Numbered from the stretch's first letter, positions 1 through 13,084 are shown. The stretch: DNA of 64,000 nucleotides from Agelaius tricolor (GCA_023055355.1 JALJCS010000001.1:110252881-110316880); one strand, 5' to 3'. Program-made: numbers and translations. The notes: generated from the sequence alone by a model not told the origin.

Positions 1-499
1 TTAATAGCACATTAATCATCTCTTTCAGTCTCCTTGTCACCGAGCTCAACAGCCTGGGCTCCTGGTGTGGAATTCACTCTGAGTGGATTGGCTCTTTGGT
101 GTCCAATGCTGAAGGCATCTCTGGGTTTGTCTTGGAGCTTCCTCAAAGCTCCAGGCACAGCAATGCTCAGGAGTGCCTGTTCTGGCACATGGCACCATGC
201 CAGCAGTGGGAATTCTGGAGAAGACCGGCACAATTAAAGATGAGCTCAGTGCCCACCTTTGGCACAGCAGTTTTTAAGAGGTAAAGCACATCCCATGAAA
301 ATGGGAAACCTGGATGCTGGTGCTGAGGGAATGAAACCTCTCTGTGTCATGGAGATGCATTGGGCTGTGGAGGTGTTGAAGAATAAATGTTCCTCTTTTG
401 AATGAATAACAGGAGGAGCATGGTTTGGCAGACAGCAAGCAGAGCAGACTGTGCTAAGCACATACTGACACTTCCCCGGGTTGCTCTTCCAAAATCCAA
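1..499. other. Unassigned sequence, no gene seen
   Basis: No recognisable repeat or gene. Short frames open on both strands over 12-284, but they overlap one another and none has a protein-like pattern. The right edge runs into an old CR1 piece at about 500. Confidence 0.55.
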
Positions 500-800
500 C
501 AATTTATGGTTCAGGAGATTGCTCTCTTTTTCTTTTTAGAAATGCAGATGGGATTCCTTTTCCATGAATTTGTCCAGTCTCTCCTTGATGTGAATTTTCA
601 GCATCTACAGCATCCTCTTGGCAAGTCCTACATGTTGTGTCTCTAGGAAAAAAACCAATATTTCTTTTGGACTTGCCAACTACTAACTTTGATATTCCAT
701 AATTTTTGCATCAGAATAGATGGGGAACAATGAATCCTACCATTTTTCTCCACATCATTCATCTTCTACAACTGCAGAAATCTCCCCTTTTGCTTTTCTT
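500..800 (-). mobile_element. Ancient diverged CR1 LINE, 3' UTR/ORF2-end region
   Basis: Read on the plus strand, this resembles the reverse complement of old amniote CR1 elements of the kind abundant in turtles and crocodilians. Landmarks are the CATGAATTTGTCCAGTCTCT stretch near 565, CAGCATCTACAGCATCC near 600, TTTTCTCCACATCATTCAT near 745 and GAAATCTCCCC near 779. In the family these occur in this order just upstream of the 3' end. The copy is interrupted by small indels and codes for nothing. The assignment is from recognition, not alignment; the boundaries are good to about 30 bases. Confidence 0.7.
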
Positions 801-3734
801 TGTGGACAAGTTTTTCTCTTGGAAAATATTGTGTCATCAGCAAATGTGAACTCTTCACTTAAAATGTCAAGATGGTTTACAAATTTGTTGCCATCACATG
901 TCTCCATGGCAATCACTGGTTACACTCCTCCCAGTGAAAATTACTAAAATTTCTTCCTATCCATTATCCATTCCTCCTGCCTTTATCCATACAAGGATCT
1001 TTGACTGATTATTTTCCTAAAAGCCCTGGGCTGGGAAGGGCCTCAGGTTCTCACTCTCTGCTGTTGCTTCCCCAGAGCAGAACTGAGCAGTTGTTCCTTA
1101 CATTTCCCCTGGGGCTCCATGCTGAAAGGGGGAGCACTTGGCACCTGAGCAGAGCCAAATGCTGAAATTCCTGGTGTCACTGGCAGACCAAGGCAGAAGA
1201 GACCCCCAGACTGGAGGACTCTGCAGGTGCTCAGTGGTGACATGTAGCTCTTACCATCCCAACCACATGTGAAGTTGAGGCCATGATGACATTCACCCTC
1301 ACTCTGCCCAGCAGGAAAACACCTGCAGCTCCTGTAGGCAGGATCTTAATGAAGCATTTACCTGGGGCAGGAGACAACCCCCATTTGAAAAAATGGTCTC
1401 TATTCCTTGTTCCTGAACCTTTGCATTCCCATTCAGCTCATTTTGAACATTTTCCCTGAACCTGACCTTATTTATAAAGTAAGTTGTTGGTCATACTCCT
1501 GTTTTCTCTTAGTTTGCCCTGTACTGACCCCTAAACTCATTTTCTTAGTGATGCAAAATATATTTCCAAAGCTCATAGACAAAAATGCTGAATGTACCAA
1601 ACGTTGGAGCCCACAGACTGAGGGGTCCCCACTAATGACCCATTTCACCCAGTCCCAAACTCACTCTCTTTACACTCCACTGATATTGCATTGTGCTAAT
1701 CTTAAGTCAGGATTTCAGTCCTGTGCCCTCAGGAACACACACAACCTAGCTCTGCTTTGGCACTGATTTATTTCTGCCTAATTTCAAGTCTCCTTTCTGC
1801 CTCTGCTGCATGAAACTCTTGCAGTTGTTACCCAAAGTCAGTATTCTCCTATCCCTCCCCACAGTGGTGACACACACTTTGATGAAGCTGGATCTTATTT
1901 TCACTCCCATCCCTTTATAATGTGCAAGATTTGACATTGATACCTGCAGGAAGGGTAGTTCATATACTGCAAAAGGAAAAAAAAAGGCTGTCATGTAAAT
2001 GCACATCAGGTCTGAGGGCTTTTCTGCTTCAGTTTTTTTACAGTGAAGTGAGTCAGAGATGTGGGAACTACTAACTTTTTTCACTGGGGAGGCTTGTTAG
2101 TGACCTGCACAAAAAGCCAGAAAACTGTTATTACTTGAAATGTAAAATTAAAGAAAAAAAATTGCTCTCTTTCTCATTTCCCTGAACTGGACCACATGCT
2201 TCCCTGGAGGAAAATCAGTGTTGGAAAAAAGGTTGACTGCAAAATTTTCTGTTAATCTGAATATTCCTCTCTTGCTCTGAGCTGTGGGATGCAGGCACAG
2301 ACCTTGTCCCATCTGCTCTGGAGTGATCTGTGCCAGCTGCAAGGAGGACCCTGCTGGAGATGATGGATGGCCCAGCACGTGTCCCCTCCTGCTGTGGGAT
2401 TGCACTGGTGGGACAGGGCGTAGCAGAGCACAAACCCTGTCCAGGACCAGCCTGGTGCTGCCAGAGGGGTCACCCTGGCTGGGACCCTGTGGTGGCACCA
2501 GTTCCACAGCTCTGACAGCTGCTCCTGAGCTTTGGGAGCTCTCCTTGATGTTGGGCATGTTGTGGCCTGACAAGCCTTCTCATCCCCAGATTTATGCCAG
2601 ATTTCTTCATCAAGTGCAGAGTGCCAAGGACGATCTCACAAGTGTTAATTCTGGTCCTGGCACTCATCCCTGAAGAGATTAAAGCACCCCTGAGAGAGCA
2701 TCCCTTTCATTTTTGCTCAATCCTTATTACATACAGAGCTCTGATATATTCCCCCTCTCCTACTCTCTGTCTCTCTCACCATATGTTAAAGATTTTTGGG
2801 AATGTACCTTTTTTGCAGCATCTTTCTCTTCTAGATTTTAACACAGTCCTGATGCATTTACCATAAATCTCTGGAAATACAGCACAAAACCTGTTGGCAG
2901 CAGGACCTCATTGGAAGCAAGTTTTACATATGTGTACCATCTTCCTTGTCTGGGCACAAGAGCTATATGATTAACTGGATTAAAAGAAAATTTTTCTATA
3001 CCCAATGTCAGCAAAATTCTTGACTGAAGATATTTTTACTCTAACAAGCCCCCAGTGTCTACTGTAGTCAGTGTAAAGGAGGATCACAGCAAAGAGCAGA
3101 CTGGAAGAAATGTGCTAATTTGAAAAATCTGGAGGTTTTTATCTATGGGGAGAAAAGGTTTCTATGATGGTGATAGGAAAAATAGAGAACAATTTTGTGA
3201 AGATTGTTGTTTCTATGAAGTCTTTATCTGCTTTGCACTAGTTCCATCACCTAGCAAATATTTTTCAGCAGCTTTCCCCCATTAGCAGTTTACTTTTAAA
3301 TCTCACATTTCCCCTTTACAAAGCTCTACCCTCTGGCTCTGAAATCCACATTTTGTCACCTTTTCCTGTTGTGTCCTGTGTATTGATCAGTTTATGTGGT
3401 GGCCCCAGCAGAAGAGAGATCCCAACACAAGTTGCACGGCATAGGAATGTTCCTGGGAACAAGAGGTGTGGGGCAGGAGGACATCAGAGTTAACATCCTA
3501 ATAACTCCTGGTTTTTCTGGTTTTGGTCCAAAGCAGTGCCCAGGGAGCCCCATAGTTCTGTTAATCCAGAGCACGGGAGAGACAGAACTGGGCACTGAGA
3601 CAGAGATTTGCTTCAGTTCTTTCTCTGCACAATTTCCAGTTCTTAGCACTCTTCCAAGGGAAGAACTTTCTGCCTGGCAGGCATGCTTAGTCAGGACAGA
3701 CAGGAATACACACAGATTTCTACCATGAGATAAT
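801..3734. other. Unassigned sequence, no gene seen
   Basis: No repeat family is recognised. A GC-richer patch at about 2280-2530 opens frames on both strands (2148-2573 minus, 141 aa; 2284-2673 plus, 129 aa). They overlap each other and look compositional: neither shows a domain or secretion signal. The rest is AT-leaning single-copy-looking DNA. Confidence 0.55.
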
Positions 3735-4250
3735 GAGGTTTTCTGGTTTGTTCTCAGTTTTCTTTCTAATAATCCATTGTGCTTTATCAGCCTCTTTGAT
3801 GATTGTTGAGCACTGGGTTAATGTTTTCAGAGTATTAGCCACAAACCCCATTTTCCCTGTGAACAGTCATAGCTAATTAAGAATATTATGACATATGTAT
3901 AATTAGGGTTATTTTTAGTCTTACTTTGCATCTATCAACACTGGATTTCTTTCAGTGCCATGATATCTCATCAACAACAAGTATCACTCAGTGTCATGAG
4001 ATCCTAATGAGATCCTATAATCTCCAACCTCTGTTATCTCATGAGTCACTGTTTCCCAGATTTCATGAATGTGTTGAACAACATTCATCTGTGTGGAACT
4101 TCATGTGACCTCTTTCTATTACATAAACTGACTCTTAGTTCTGTTTTTACTCAGTTATTAAGATGAGATCTCAGTTTCTTTTTTTAAGCCTTTTGTAATA
4201 TAAATACACCAAATTAACCCATCTTAATGTCACACAATTTCCTTCAGAAT
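3735..4250 (-). mobile_element. Ancient diverged CR1 LINE, C-terminal ORF2 region
   Basis: On the plus strand this follows the reverse complement of old amniote CR1 sequence upstream of the 3' UTR. Landmarks, in family order, are the CTTTATCAGCCTCTTTGATG stretch near 3783, ATGTTTTCAGAGTATTAGCC near 3821, TAATTAGGGTTATTTTTAG near 3900, TTGAACAACATTCATCTGTG near 4074 and the TTACATAAACTGACTCTTAG stretch near 4119. Many stops and indels break any frame. It has the same strand and apparent family as 500-800 and lies on the 5' side of that piece in element coordinates, so both may come from one insertion later split by about 2.9 kb. The right end is vague. Confidence 0.65.
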
Positions 4251-5715
4251 GCTTACCAACATATATGTAATATGACTTCCTTATGAATATCAGCCTCATG
4301 GCTGGGAAATTATAAGAAGAACAAAATTACAAGAAAGAAGTCCTACATTCTCAATATATCCCTCTTACTCGTGGCTTGGGGGTCAGTGCAAGCACCTCCT
4401 TACCAAGTAGATTTGGGCATCACAGCTTAAATCTGTTAAAATTTGAGATGTGACAGCGTAAAGTTACAAAGCAAAAACAGTATAATAAAGTTTAGAAAAG
4501 TTAAAAATTCATTTTAAAATGAAGACTTGTAATGAAAATAAACAGTGCTTCAATACACTGATTTTTCAGAAGATAAAATTTCTGGGCATATAATGCACAA
4601 ATAAAACAAAAGGCTGGTCTTGGGTGTTATTTCAGAAAGTGGATGTCAGGCTGTATCCTGGCTGGACTTTCCTGTTAGAAAGCAGCCTCTTGTTAGCACA
4701 GTGCTAAGAGTGATTGCACAGCCAAAGCTGAGGCACAGACCAGCCGTTCGTAAATTATTTCTTTTAATATGTCACTGGAATTCCTAGAGGAAAACAGCTC
4801 CTTTTTAAAAATAATTTTATTTAATTCTGTTTCTCATTTATTTCTAGAAGCTCTGGTTATGCAACAGAGCAGCACAGAGTGGAGTGGGACTCTCTTACCC
4901 TCAGCCCAGACTAATCCAAGTGCTGAGCTCTTCCTCTTTCCAGAAACACTGGAGAAGTTTCTATTCTCTTTTGTGCAGTCAGTGAATTCTCCGTGGGGAT
5001 CTCCATCTATCTGGCAGGTCACATTACAGCCCTGCTCTGTAACTGATCTGCCCATTGCTTTCTACAGAAGAAGTGTTGTTGATGAATGACTGCACATGGC
5101 GCTGAGAATTATGTTGCAGAGTTGTTACTTTTCAACCAGGGAGCTTTCCTGGGAACTTTCCATGATGTGCTGGACAGCTAAAGAGCTTTGGACAGTCTGT
5201 AGGATACAGCTGCCATAACTCATTGTGACCAATGAACAGAGAGAGCAAAATGGATAGAGAAGCTGAGGATCAAAGAGGCCGGCAGGACACGCATATCTGT
5301 GATTGGTGATGGATTTTGCTGCATTAGGGAAAGCTGGCTGACTTAAAAAGATGCTAAACCTGCTGGCAAGGCATAGCAATAACCCCCAAAGTCAGCGTGC
5401 TATGACAACTGCAGTTTCCCTCAACATGAGACAGCACTGAGTGCAATGCCAAATGTCAGCTAAGCAGATTTATTTTCTCTGAGACCACTTTTTCTTGCCC
5501 TTGAAGCCTTCCCTGTGCTTTCCTCTGAGGTGTAGTTATAAAGCAGAGTTGGTAGCACTGCCCTAGAGTAGGTCCATATTACAGCTGTGCAGAAAATAAT
5601 TTTGCTGTTTTGTTACAATATTTGACCCTCTGCAATACAGCACTTTAACAAAGATACAAACACCCAGGATTTTAACAAAAAACCTGAAACCTTGAGAAAA
5701 TAAAACTCATATTTT
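4251..5715. other. Unassigned sequence, no gene seen
   Basis: AT-leaning DNA without a recognised repeat. A frame at 4769-5089 (+, 106 aa) and its antisense partner at 4834-5055 are of chance length. Nothing resembles an exon flanked by splice signals and a protein-like frame. Confidence 0.55.
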
Positions 5716-5907
5716 CATAGAAACATGGAATGGCTTCACTTGGAAAGAACCTTAAAGATAATCCGGCTCCAATTTCCCTGCCTCAAAGATAATCCAGTTC
5801 CACTGATGATAATCCACCTTCCACTATCCCAGGTTGCTTCAAGTCCCATCCAACCTGGCCTTGGACACTTCCAGGGATGGGACAGTCACACCTTCTTTGG
5901 ACAAAAA
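5716..5907 (-). mobile_element. CR1 LINE 3' end, 5'-truncated
   Basis: The plus strand opens with a CATAGAAACATGGAATGG tail remnant. It then runs through GGAAAGAACCTTAAAGATAAT, CAGGTTGCTTCAAGTCCCATC, CAACCTGGCCTTGGACACTTCC and AGGGATGGGACAGTCACACC, which is the reverse complement of the avian CR1 3' UTR. The element is cut off on its 5' side near 5907. An internal stretch at about 5762-5815 contains a short local duplication of AAGATAATCC-type sequence not typical of the family. Confidence 0.92.
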
Positions 5908-8900
5908 TTTTAAAGGTTGATTTGCACTAAATTAAATATTTGATGCCACTAATTATAAATATTATGTTATTTTATTTTCATTTTAGCCATTTTCAATTTT
6001 TTTCTCTATTTAGTCAAATTTTGTCAAAACAACCTCCTTAATTTTTCTGTAATGTCACAATAAGGCACTTAAGTGATTTTTTTTACAACATATGTTGAGT
6101 CAAGGGATTGACTGAAAACAATGTTTTCCTGTAGTGTTTTGGTTACTAAGAATTGTGCTTTTGCTATGAAAAAATATTTAAAAATTTCCAACTCTAGTAT
6201 TTATGAAAAATGGTTCGCAGCAATGTCCTGCGGATTCTTAAAGCAAAGATAGCATCAACAGCAGTTAAACACTGCAGATAAGAGTTGGGTGATGAAATGA
6301 AATGTCCAATATTTTCATTATTTAATTTAGTCACACTAAGCTTTGTAAAAAAAGTGGATATTGGAAAAGATGATCACTAGCTTTTCAGTAGATTGTAGTA
6401 AAATGAGAACATAATCCATAGAGACATGGAGATCCAGTCTTTGGGACACTGCTTGTTTCTGTCCTCTGGAAAAATCTTGTGGAGGATGATGATGAGAGAG
6501 CCCTTTTAACCAAAATAAGAAGGGAGGAGGTTTTTCTCCCTGCTGAAATGGCTTAGGAGGAGTGTTAACCCCAGAAGAGTAATGGATCTTGGCTCTGATT
6601 CCCAGCTTCCATAAACTGCAAGGATGAATATTAGATTTTGAGCTTGGATTCAGACAGTTTCAAGAGAATTATCTATCCATGCTCTGTAACTCAGTTATTA
6701 ACTGGTCTTCAAACTCTCCTCGCATTAAGGTCTGAGGTTTTATTTATTTGGATTTCAAAGTTCATTTCTACTGTTGCTGTCTTGCCTTTGCCTCACACTG
6801 CAAGCATCCAAGAGGCCTGGAGGTGCTGGGAAAAGGGGCTTGATCCAATGTCTTCTTTATTTAAGACGGGAAGCGTGCAAGCGGATGATCTATTAATACA
6901 GCATTTATTAATACCCTTCTCACACACAGGAACCAAAAATCACAAGGCTTGCTTTGAAGCTGGGACTCTCTCACATGAATGGAAACGAGTTTCCAGCTAA
7001 GTGCAGGTGCCTGCCATATGAGCAGAACAAATCCTGGGACCACGAGGAGCAATTTGATGACTGCGGTGTGCTCCGTGCCCACAATAGATTCATGTCAAGG
7101 TGACACTTCCCTGGCTCAGGTCTCCCCTTGTCTCTTCCCAATGAGCTGTAGATATTTTACTCCTTTTCCAACTTTTTTAGTGCCTGATATATGTTGTTCC
7201 TAAACACTTTTGCAGGTGATTACTTTGGGGAATTAGTAAGCTTCTTATTCACACCTTTCTGTCCAGCCCCTCTTGACTTGCATAATTCATTAATCCAGAG
7301 GAAACAAGGGATCTCACAAAGCCCCAGCCAGCCCCAGAGGGGCTCTTCAATGTTTTAATTTCATGATGGTTGTGGGAAATGCCTGTGCAGCTGTTAAGCA
7401 TTTCGAGTCCCCTCCCATTCTTTCCCCTGTTAATAGGTGATTGTGCCACTGAGACATTCCCCAGGAGGACCCTTAATGTGAAGTATGAGTGTTGTTGCCT
7501 GTTGACATGCTGGCTAACAGGGATGACACATCAGACTTAAAATCCCAGGAGTGCCTAAAATTTTGTGGTTTTCAAGTACTATAAATTTGGCTTTCTAGCA
7601 CAGGTGAGGTTTGAACCCCTACCTGGAAAAATTCATGGTGTCCCAGGTGTCCCTTTTTGGTAGTGGGGCCACTGGCAAAGGAAAATACAGATGTGAAAGA
7701 AGCTCTGAAGCCTTCAGACCTGCCAAGCTTCAGCTGATTTCCCATCACCTCCCCAAAGTGGATGTGTGAAGTCAAGACATGAATGAAGCAGCAAAGCTCC
7801 CTGCCTAAATGACATGGGTCCAGCGATGCTGCTCCAAGGCATGACATCAATTTCTTGGGCAATGTCCACACTTTGCACGTTGCAAAGGAGCATTCCTAGG
7901 TGCTTTAATTTGCTTTTGGTCCTCAGACTGGTCCCTTGCTCACTTTTGACCTTGGCTCTCTAACATCCGTCCAAACAGTTTCCAGGCACCGTTCGGCAGC
8001 CGGCACAGCCAGGGACCATTCCCAGTTGGCAGCTTGGATACAGCTGCTCTGTTTTGGAAAGTGGGAGAGTTTAATGAATGGATGCAAGCATTTCTGTGCC
8101 AGTTGGCCTCGAGGCCAGAGAATGGTCCAGGCCGCGTTTAATTTTCTAAAAGAGACACAGCCTCAGGTCTCCCTATCTTTGCCATTAACTTCCTGGGTAG
8201 TGAGGGCTTGGCTGTTTACCTATAAAAATGACTTTGTGAAAATGGAGTATGCATGAAAGAATGGTTTCAAAGATTATTTATTATGAATATGGTTTTTTTT
8301 AACCTAACGAGTCATTCACAAACTGATCTAGGCTTCCTTGGACAGAGTTAGTGTTCGGAGACATTCACTGATCATTTACAGCAAGAAACTTTCAGCCTCC
8401 AGTTTGTTTTCTTTGCTTCCTTTTTGCAGTGGGGACCAGCCAGCTGAGAGATCTGCTTTTGTTTTTCCTGTCCTTGATTTGATGATTGAAGCTTTTCAAA
8501 CAGAACTATAACACACGGCAAGCATCCACGATGAATTTCTAGATAAATAAACACTTGAGCTGAGGTTATTTTGAAGAACGGCAGCGTCAGTGCCTCCCAA
8601 TGGCAAATAATAGAGTGAACTGAGCCCAGCCTTTTTTTTTTTTTCTGGAGTTGGAGAGCTGCTATCCCTCCTGTTAACCTGTGCCTCTCTGTTCCATGGA
8701 TTTTCTTGGTGCTTCTGAAGCACTGAGAAAGACCCAGTTAGGGCTGGCTAAGGGTCAGTCCAGGTCCATCCTGTGGGAAAGGAGACTCTTCCCATTGCCA
8801 TGTTGCCCAGAAGTGGGGTGAGGGTCACTCCACGTCTGGCTGCTCGTGGGAAGGTCAGTCCCTTGCAGGCATGTCCATGCCAGGTGACTGCTCAGCCTTT

Positions 8901-9699
8901 CCCAGCTGGGGATGGCTCAGGAGACGTGCTGGAGGCAGGCTGGCATTGCCTAAGCTTAGCTCTTGGCTCCATTGCTTGCTCATCTGTGGCTTTGCCTTCC
9001 CTCACTTGTTTCCTTAGATGAGTTCCTCTGCCTGCTTATTTGTGTTAGGAAAATTATCATTCTTGTATTTCGGTCTGTGTTGCTTCCTCTGGGCCTGTTT
9101 TGTTATTGCACAGAGGGATGTCTCTAATGAAGTGGACGGAAGGAGGAGGACTCAGGGCTTATTTTTATCCTATACATAGGAAGTTGGCCAGAACAGGGAA
9201 AAACAGAGCAGAAAGCCCTCAGAGCATTCCCACCCCTCGGGTCTGGAGACAGCAATCTCCATAGACCTTGCTCAAATGTTCCACCACTGCCCAGGGGAAC
9301 TTTCTCTGCAGTTTTGCTTGTTTGTTTTTGAAAGGAAAAACGTGTGTTGCTTCCTACCACAGGGCTGGGGCTTGCTGCTCTGCCATTGCTGCCATCCAAG
9401 CTTCTTTTATTAATGAATTAAACCTCAGACCACCAGACTGACTGGAAGAAAAGAAAAAAAATAAAAGGATTTTTTTATATGTGTGTTGGAAATGTGACAG
9501 CACCTGGGGCCCTGATGGGGCTGGCACTGATATCACACTTCTGTAAAGATGGGAGGGCTGGTCTGAGGAGCCTCAAACCTAAACCAAACAGACAGGATCA
9601 GGACAGCAACACAGGGCAGAAATGCAGAAAAATGTCGTGGTTTTGCTGGTACCATGAAGGGAAGGCAATGGATTAACCCAGATGTTGTGGCTTTTTAGT
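5908..9699. other. Unassigned sequence with one CpG-retaining block
   Basis: AT-rich from 5930 to about 6400, then mixed. The block at about 7975-8260 keeps several CpGs (CATCCGTCC, CACCGTTCGGCAGCCGGC) and includes a perfect 14-base palindrome around CTCGAG at 8104-8117, unlike its surroundings. A T13-type tract lies near 8632-8644. Frames of 90-120 aa at 6638-7000 (+) and 7572-7871 (-) show no family signature. No gene is supported. Confidence 0.5.
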
Positions 9700-9978
9700 G
9701 TCATTGGACAAGAGATGATGGCTTGAAGTAGGGTGGTTTTGGGTTAGATATTAGGAAGAAACTCTTTACTTTGATGGTAGTAGGGCCCTGGCACAGAGAA
9801 GTTGTGGCTGCCCCATCCCTGGAAGTGTCCAAGGGCAGGTTGGATGGGGCTTGGAGCAACCTGGGATAGGGGAAGGTGTCCCTACCCATGGCAGGGGGTT
9901 TGAACTAGACAATCTTTAAGGTCCATCCCAAACCAAACCATTTTCTGATTCTATGTTTTTTTGATTCTATGATTCTAC
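9700..9978 (+). mobile_element. CR1 LINE 3' end, 5'-truncated
   Basis: Sense-strand CR1 3' UTR. It starts at the GGACAAGAGATGATGG landmark, passes TTAGATATTAGGAAGAAACT, CTGCCCCATCCCTGGAAGTG, TTGGATGGGGCTTGGAGCAA and GGTCCATCCCAAACC, and ends in ATTCTATG units separated by a T run at 9957-9962. The variable tandem tail without poly(A) is the CR1 hallmark. Confidence 0.95.
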
Positions 9979-12410
9979 AATCAGTGTCTACAATTAGATC
10001 ATGCCATTATACTAGAATTTTGGGGAAGCTGAAGCACGTGTTTTTAGGCAAGGTATTTGCCTTGCATTCCCATTTTCTTTGTCCCATTTAATCCCCTTTC
10101 CAGGAGACAGAGGGCTGTCTTTTCACTTTTTTTTTTTTTTTTTTTTCCAGTGGTGATATCCAGGGAAAGGACCAGCAGAGCAGACAGTTGGAGCTCTCCC
10201 ACACAACTTCCCTGGCGCAGCCCAAGCACGGAGGATCTCCCTGCTCTGCGGCTGCTCCTGTCACACAGCTGGGCTTCAAAAGAGGATGCTCCTCTCCCAC
10301 GTGCTTCAAAGGGAAACCAGGAGCCACAGAACAATTTACTCCCACTCACAGGGCGAGGGGAAATCCTCTTCTAACAGGGGATCATCCTGTTACAGCGAGG
10401 ATGTCTGGTGATTTATGACATGCAGCTTTAAACCCTCTTTCCCCTCCAAAGAAACACAGGAGACAGCAGAGCTGGAGGGAGATAGGAGAGAGCTGACATT
10501 GGCAATGCTTGAAATATAGTGTGAGAGCTGGGAAAACCCTTCCTTGCTGTCTTCATTAGCATGACTTAATTAATAGTTATAATCTTATCAAGCACAGGTT
10601 GCCATACAGGAGGGATGTGCAGGCTGGAAATCAAAGGATATAAAAATATCTATTTAATAAATAGATATTTTAAGACCAAAAAGCACCACTGTAGTTTTGT
10701 CTGGCTTCCTGTGTAATTGATGCCAGAAGGAGACCTTTCCAACTGAAAAAAAAAAAAAGTGGATTTAATAGAAAGGTATTAGTATTGTGATTTTTTTGGG
10801 TAATAATTTTAACAATCAAAATTTGAGTGGTTTATTTTGCAAGAATCCAACGTATCTGTACTTGATTTGCTTTCATTTTCATTTTCTGCTCTAAATGCTC
10901 TGTAAATCCCAAAGATTGCATGCTCTGTAGGGCTTATGCATCCATTTTCTTAATCTTTTATTCTGGCATTGAATCCAAATTTAAAAAGAATATTCTCAGC
11001 CTAGGACAAAGAAAATTTTCCTTTTTTGAGATCAAAAAGCTCTTGCAACTTACATTAAATACTGCAAAAATTAGTTTCTGTGCCATCAGTTCTGTTATTG
11101 TCTCTGACATTTTTGTACATCTCCCTTTCCATTTTCTTTGTGTTAGCCTTGGCTGGGTCTTGGATGTGGTGGCATCTCTTAATCTCAGGAATATTTTGAT
11201 ATCTTGAGGTCTGATTTGGCAGTAAGGGAGGCTCTCCTCACAGGAATCAAGAATAAACAGAATAAAGTGTCATCCATGGAAGCTGAATGGCAGGACAGCT
11301 TGAGTCAGGACCCAAAAAAAGGAAAACAATGATCCATTTGTTTTAGGTGTGAAGTGGAGAAGAGAAATCCACCTGAGGACCCACAGGGAAGCAAAAGACA
11401 AAGAAGATTCAGTCGAAGGTGTGGGGAGTGCAGCGTGGGGCAGCCCAGAGGGAGAGTCAGAAGCAGGACAGATTATCCAAATTCAATCATACATGGAGCA
11501 ACTCATACAACTGTGAGCTTTCCCACATCCAGATTAGATTAGTCCACAGTCATTCATATTCTAGGTATTTCTAAGACAGCACCACAGCCTATGAGGGCTC
11601 ATGCTTATTCAAAATAGCTTTCAAATATAGAGAAAACCATGATTTTATTCCAGAACGAGTCCATCAATCTCAAAGGATTTTAGTCCTGCACCACTGAGAT
11701 CTGAATTTGCACCAGATTGTCAAGCACAGGCCATTAACAGGAGAGAATTCTCAATGGTAAAGGGAGAGAGAGAGTAACTGTGAATTGTAAAGCCACATCC
11801 TTACTGGTGGCTATAAATTTGGGTAAGCCTCCTCCCCCAGTGATCTGGATTCTCACATCTGCCTCATCAGACCATTTCCCTCTCACTTGTGAAATATATT
11901 ACAGTAGCCAAATTACCAAATGACCTCAATAAATTCAGTCATTCTGCTCTAAGAGGATACCATGCTGTGGAGAACAGAGTGAGAATGTTTTTTTTTTTTC
12001 CTCTCCAGACTTGCAATTGTTCCCATTGTGTGTCAATTTTATTGCCAGGTGATTTTTTTTTCTCCCTTGCTTGGCCCCAGTTTGAATTTTTGCATTCTGC
12101 TCCCCTGCAAATGCCTTTTCCAATCACTATATTTTAGCTCATATCAATGAAGTCTGTATGGGAAAAGAGAATAAAGCAGGACAGATCCTCATCTGGTTTA
12201 TATCTGCCTGGCTCAACACATTCCAAGAACCTCCCTGCTGCTCTGCCCAGCTCAGTGCTCTGAACACTGGGCATAATCCTACTTTATATTTTTTATAGAC
12301 AGATTTGCTAAACTGTTTGTGCATGAAAGAAATTCCCCCCTCAGTTATTAGAGGAAAAGCTGAATTTAAATTTGTTGCTGTTGATTGTTTTGTTTTAGAT
12401 TTTTTTGTAA
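9979..12410. other. Unassigned sequence with a palindrome and a T20 tract
   Basis: Contains T20 at 10127-10146, a 29-base near-palindrome at 10643-10671 and an AT-rich homeodomain-like patch at 10545-10605 (CATTAGCATGACTTAATTAA and CTTATCA). T runs at 11987-11998 and 12052-12061 cause the F/K-rich frames on both strands there. The frames at 10044-10374 overlap in several phases across the T20 tract and are not coding. No repeat family is recognised. Confidence 0.5.
10643..10671. repeat. 14-bp inverted repeat with 1-base centre
   Basis: Arm 10643-10656 (AAAATATCTATTTA) is the exact reverse complement of 10658-10671, with one base between. It is pure A/T apart from one C/G pair. It could extrude as a cruciform, but nothing shows a function. 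Confidence 0.95.
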
Positions 12411-12497
12411 TCATAGAATGGTTTGCATTTGAAGGCTCCTCAAAATCATCTAATTCCAATCCCAATGCCATGGGCAGGGACATCTTTCACTAGAGGT
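12411..12497 (-). mobile_element. CR1 LINE 3' end, very short
   Basis: Begins with TCATAGAATGGTTTGCATTTG and runs through CTAATTCCAATCCCAATGCC and ATGGGCAGGGACATCTTTCAC, the reverse complement of the last ~85 bases of avian CR1. It is strongly 5'-truncated. Confidence 0.93.
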
Positions 12498-13084
12498 GTC
12501 CAATCTGAAAAAATGAAATATTCATTTCTGGGGGAAAAGTTTTATACAGATTCAAAATCAGCCTGTCTTCACTAAAATTTAGCAAATATTTTTTGTTTTC
12601 CCAGTGTCTTGACTCAGTGCTCTAAGCAAAGAGCCTGGGGCAATGGCATCTGAGAGGCTCCCAATAGCACTAGAAGTTCAAACCTCTCTGGGCAAAATGT
12701 CCTTAAGTTCCCTGAGGAAAGTCCCAGAATGGCATCAGGGGCTGAAAACAGATAAGAAATTCCCTACCTCAAGTCCCCAAGCTTGTGGGGTTTTTATGAA
12801 ACTTTCTCAATGTTAATGTAGCTTCTCTTCCAACTGTGAGCAAACAGAAAAGACTAAAGGTTTGTTTCAGCATCCATCCAGACAGCTCCAACTTTTCTGA
12901 GGAACCAGATGCACAAACCCTGTGCTGGCTGAGAACAGAGGTGCAATTTTCATGGAAGAAACAAACCAACAAACTGTTAATGAAAATGAAATGAATTCAT
13001 TTTATAATTAGCTCCTAAGCAGCCCAAAAAAAACCCAAAACCAAAGCCAAAACCAAACCATCAACCATGAGTAGCATCTGTAAG

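Noticed and set aside
2148..2673. Overlapping 141-aa and 129-aa frames on opposite strands
   Set aside because: GC-rich patch open in several phases; no signature in either.
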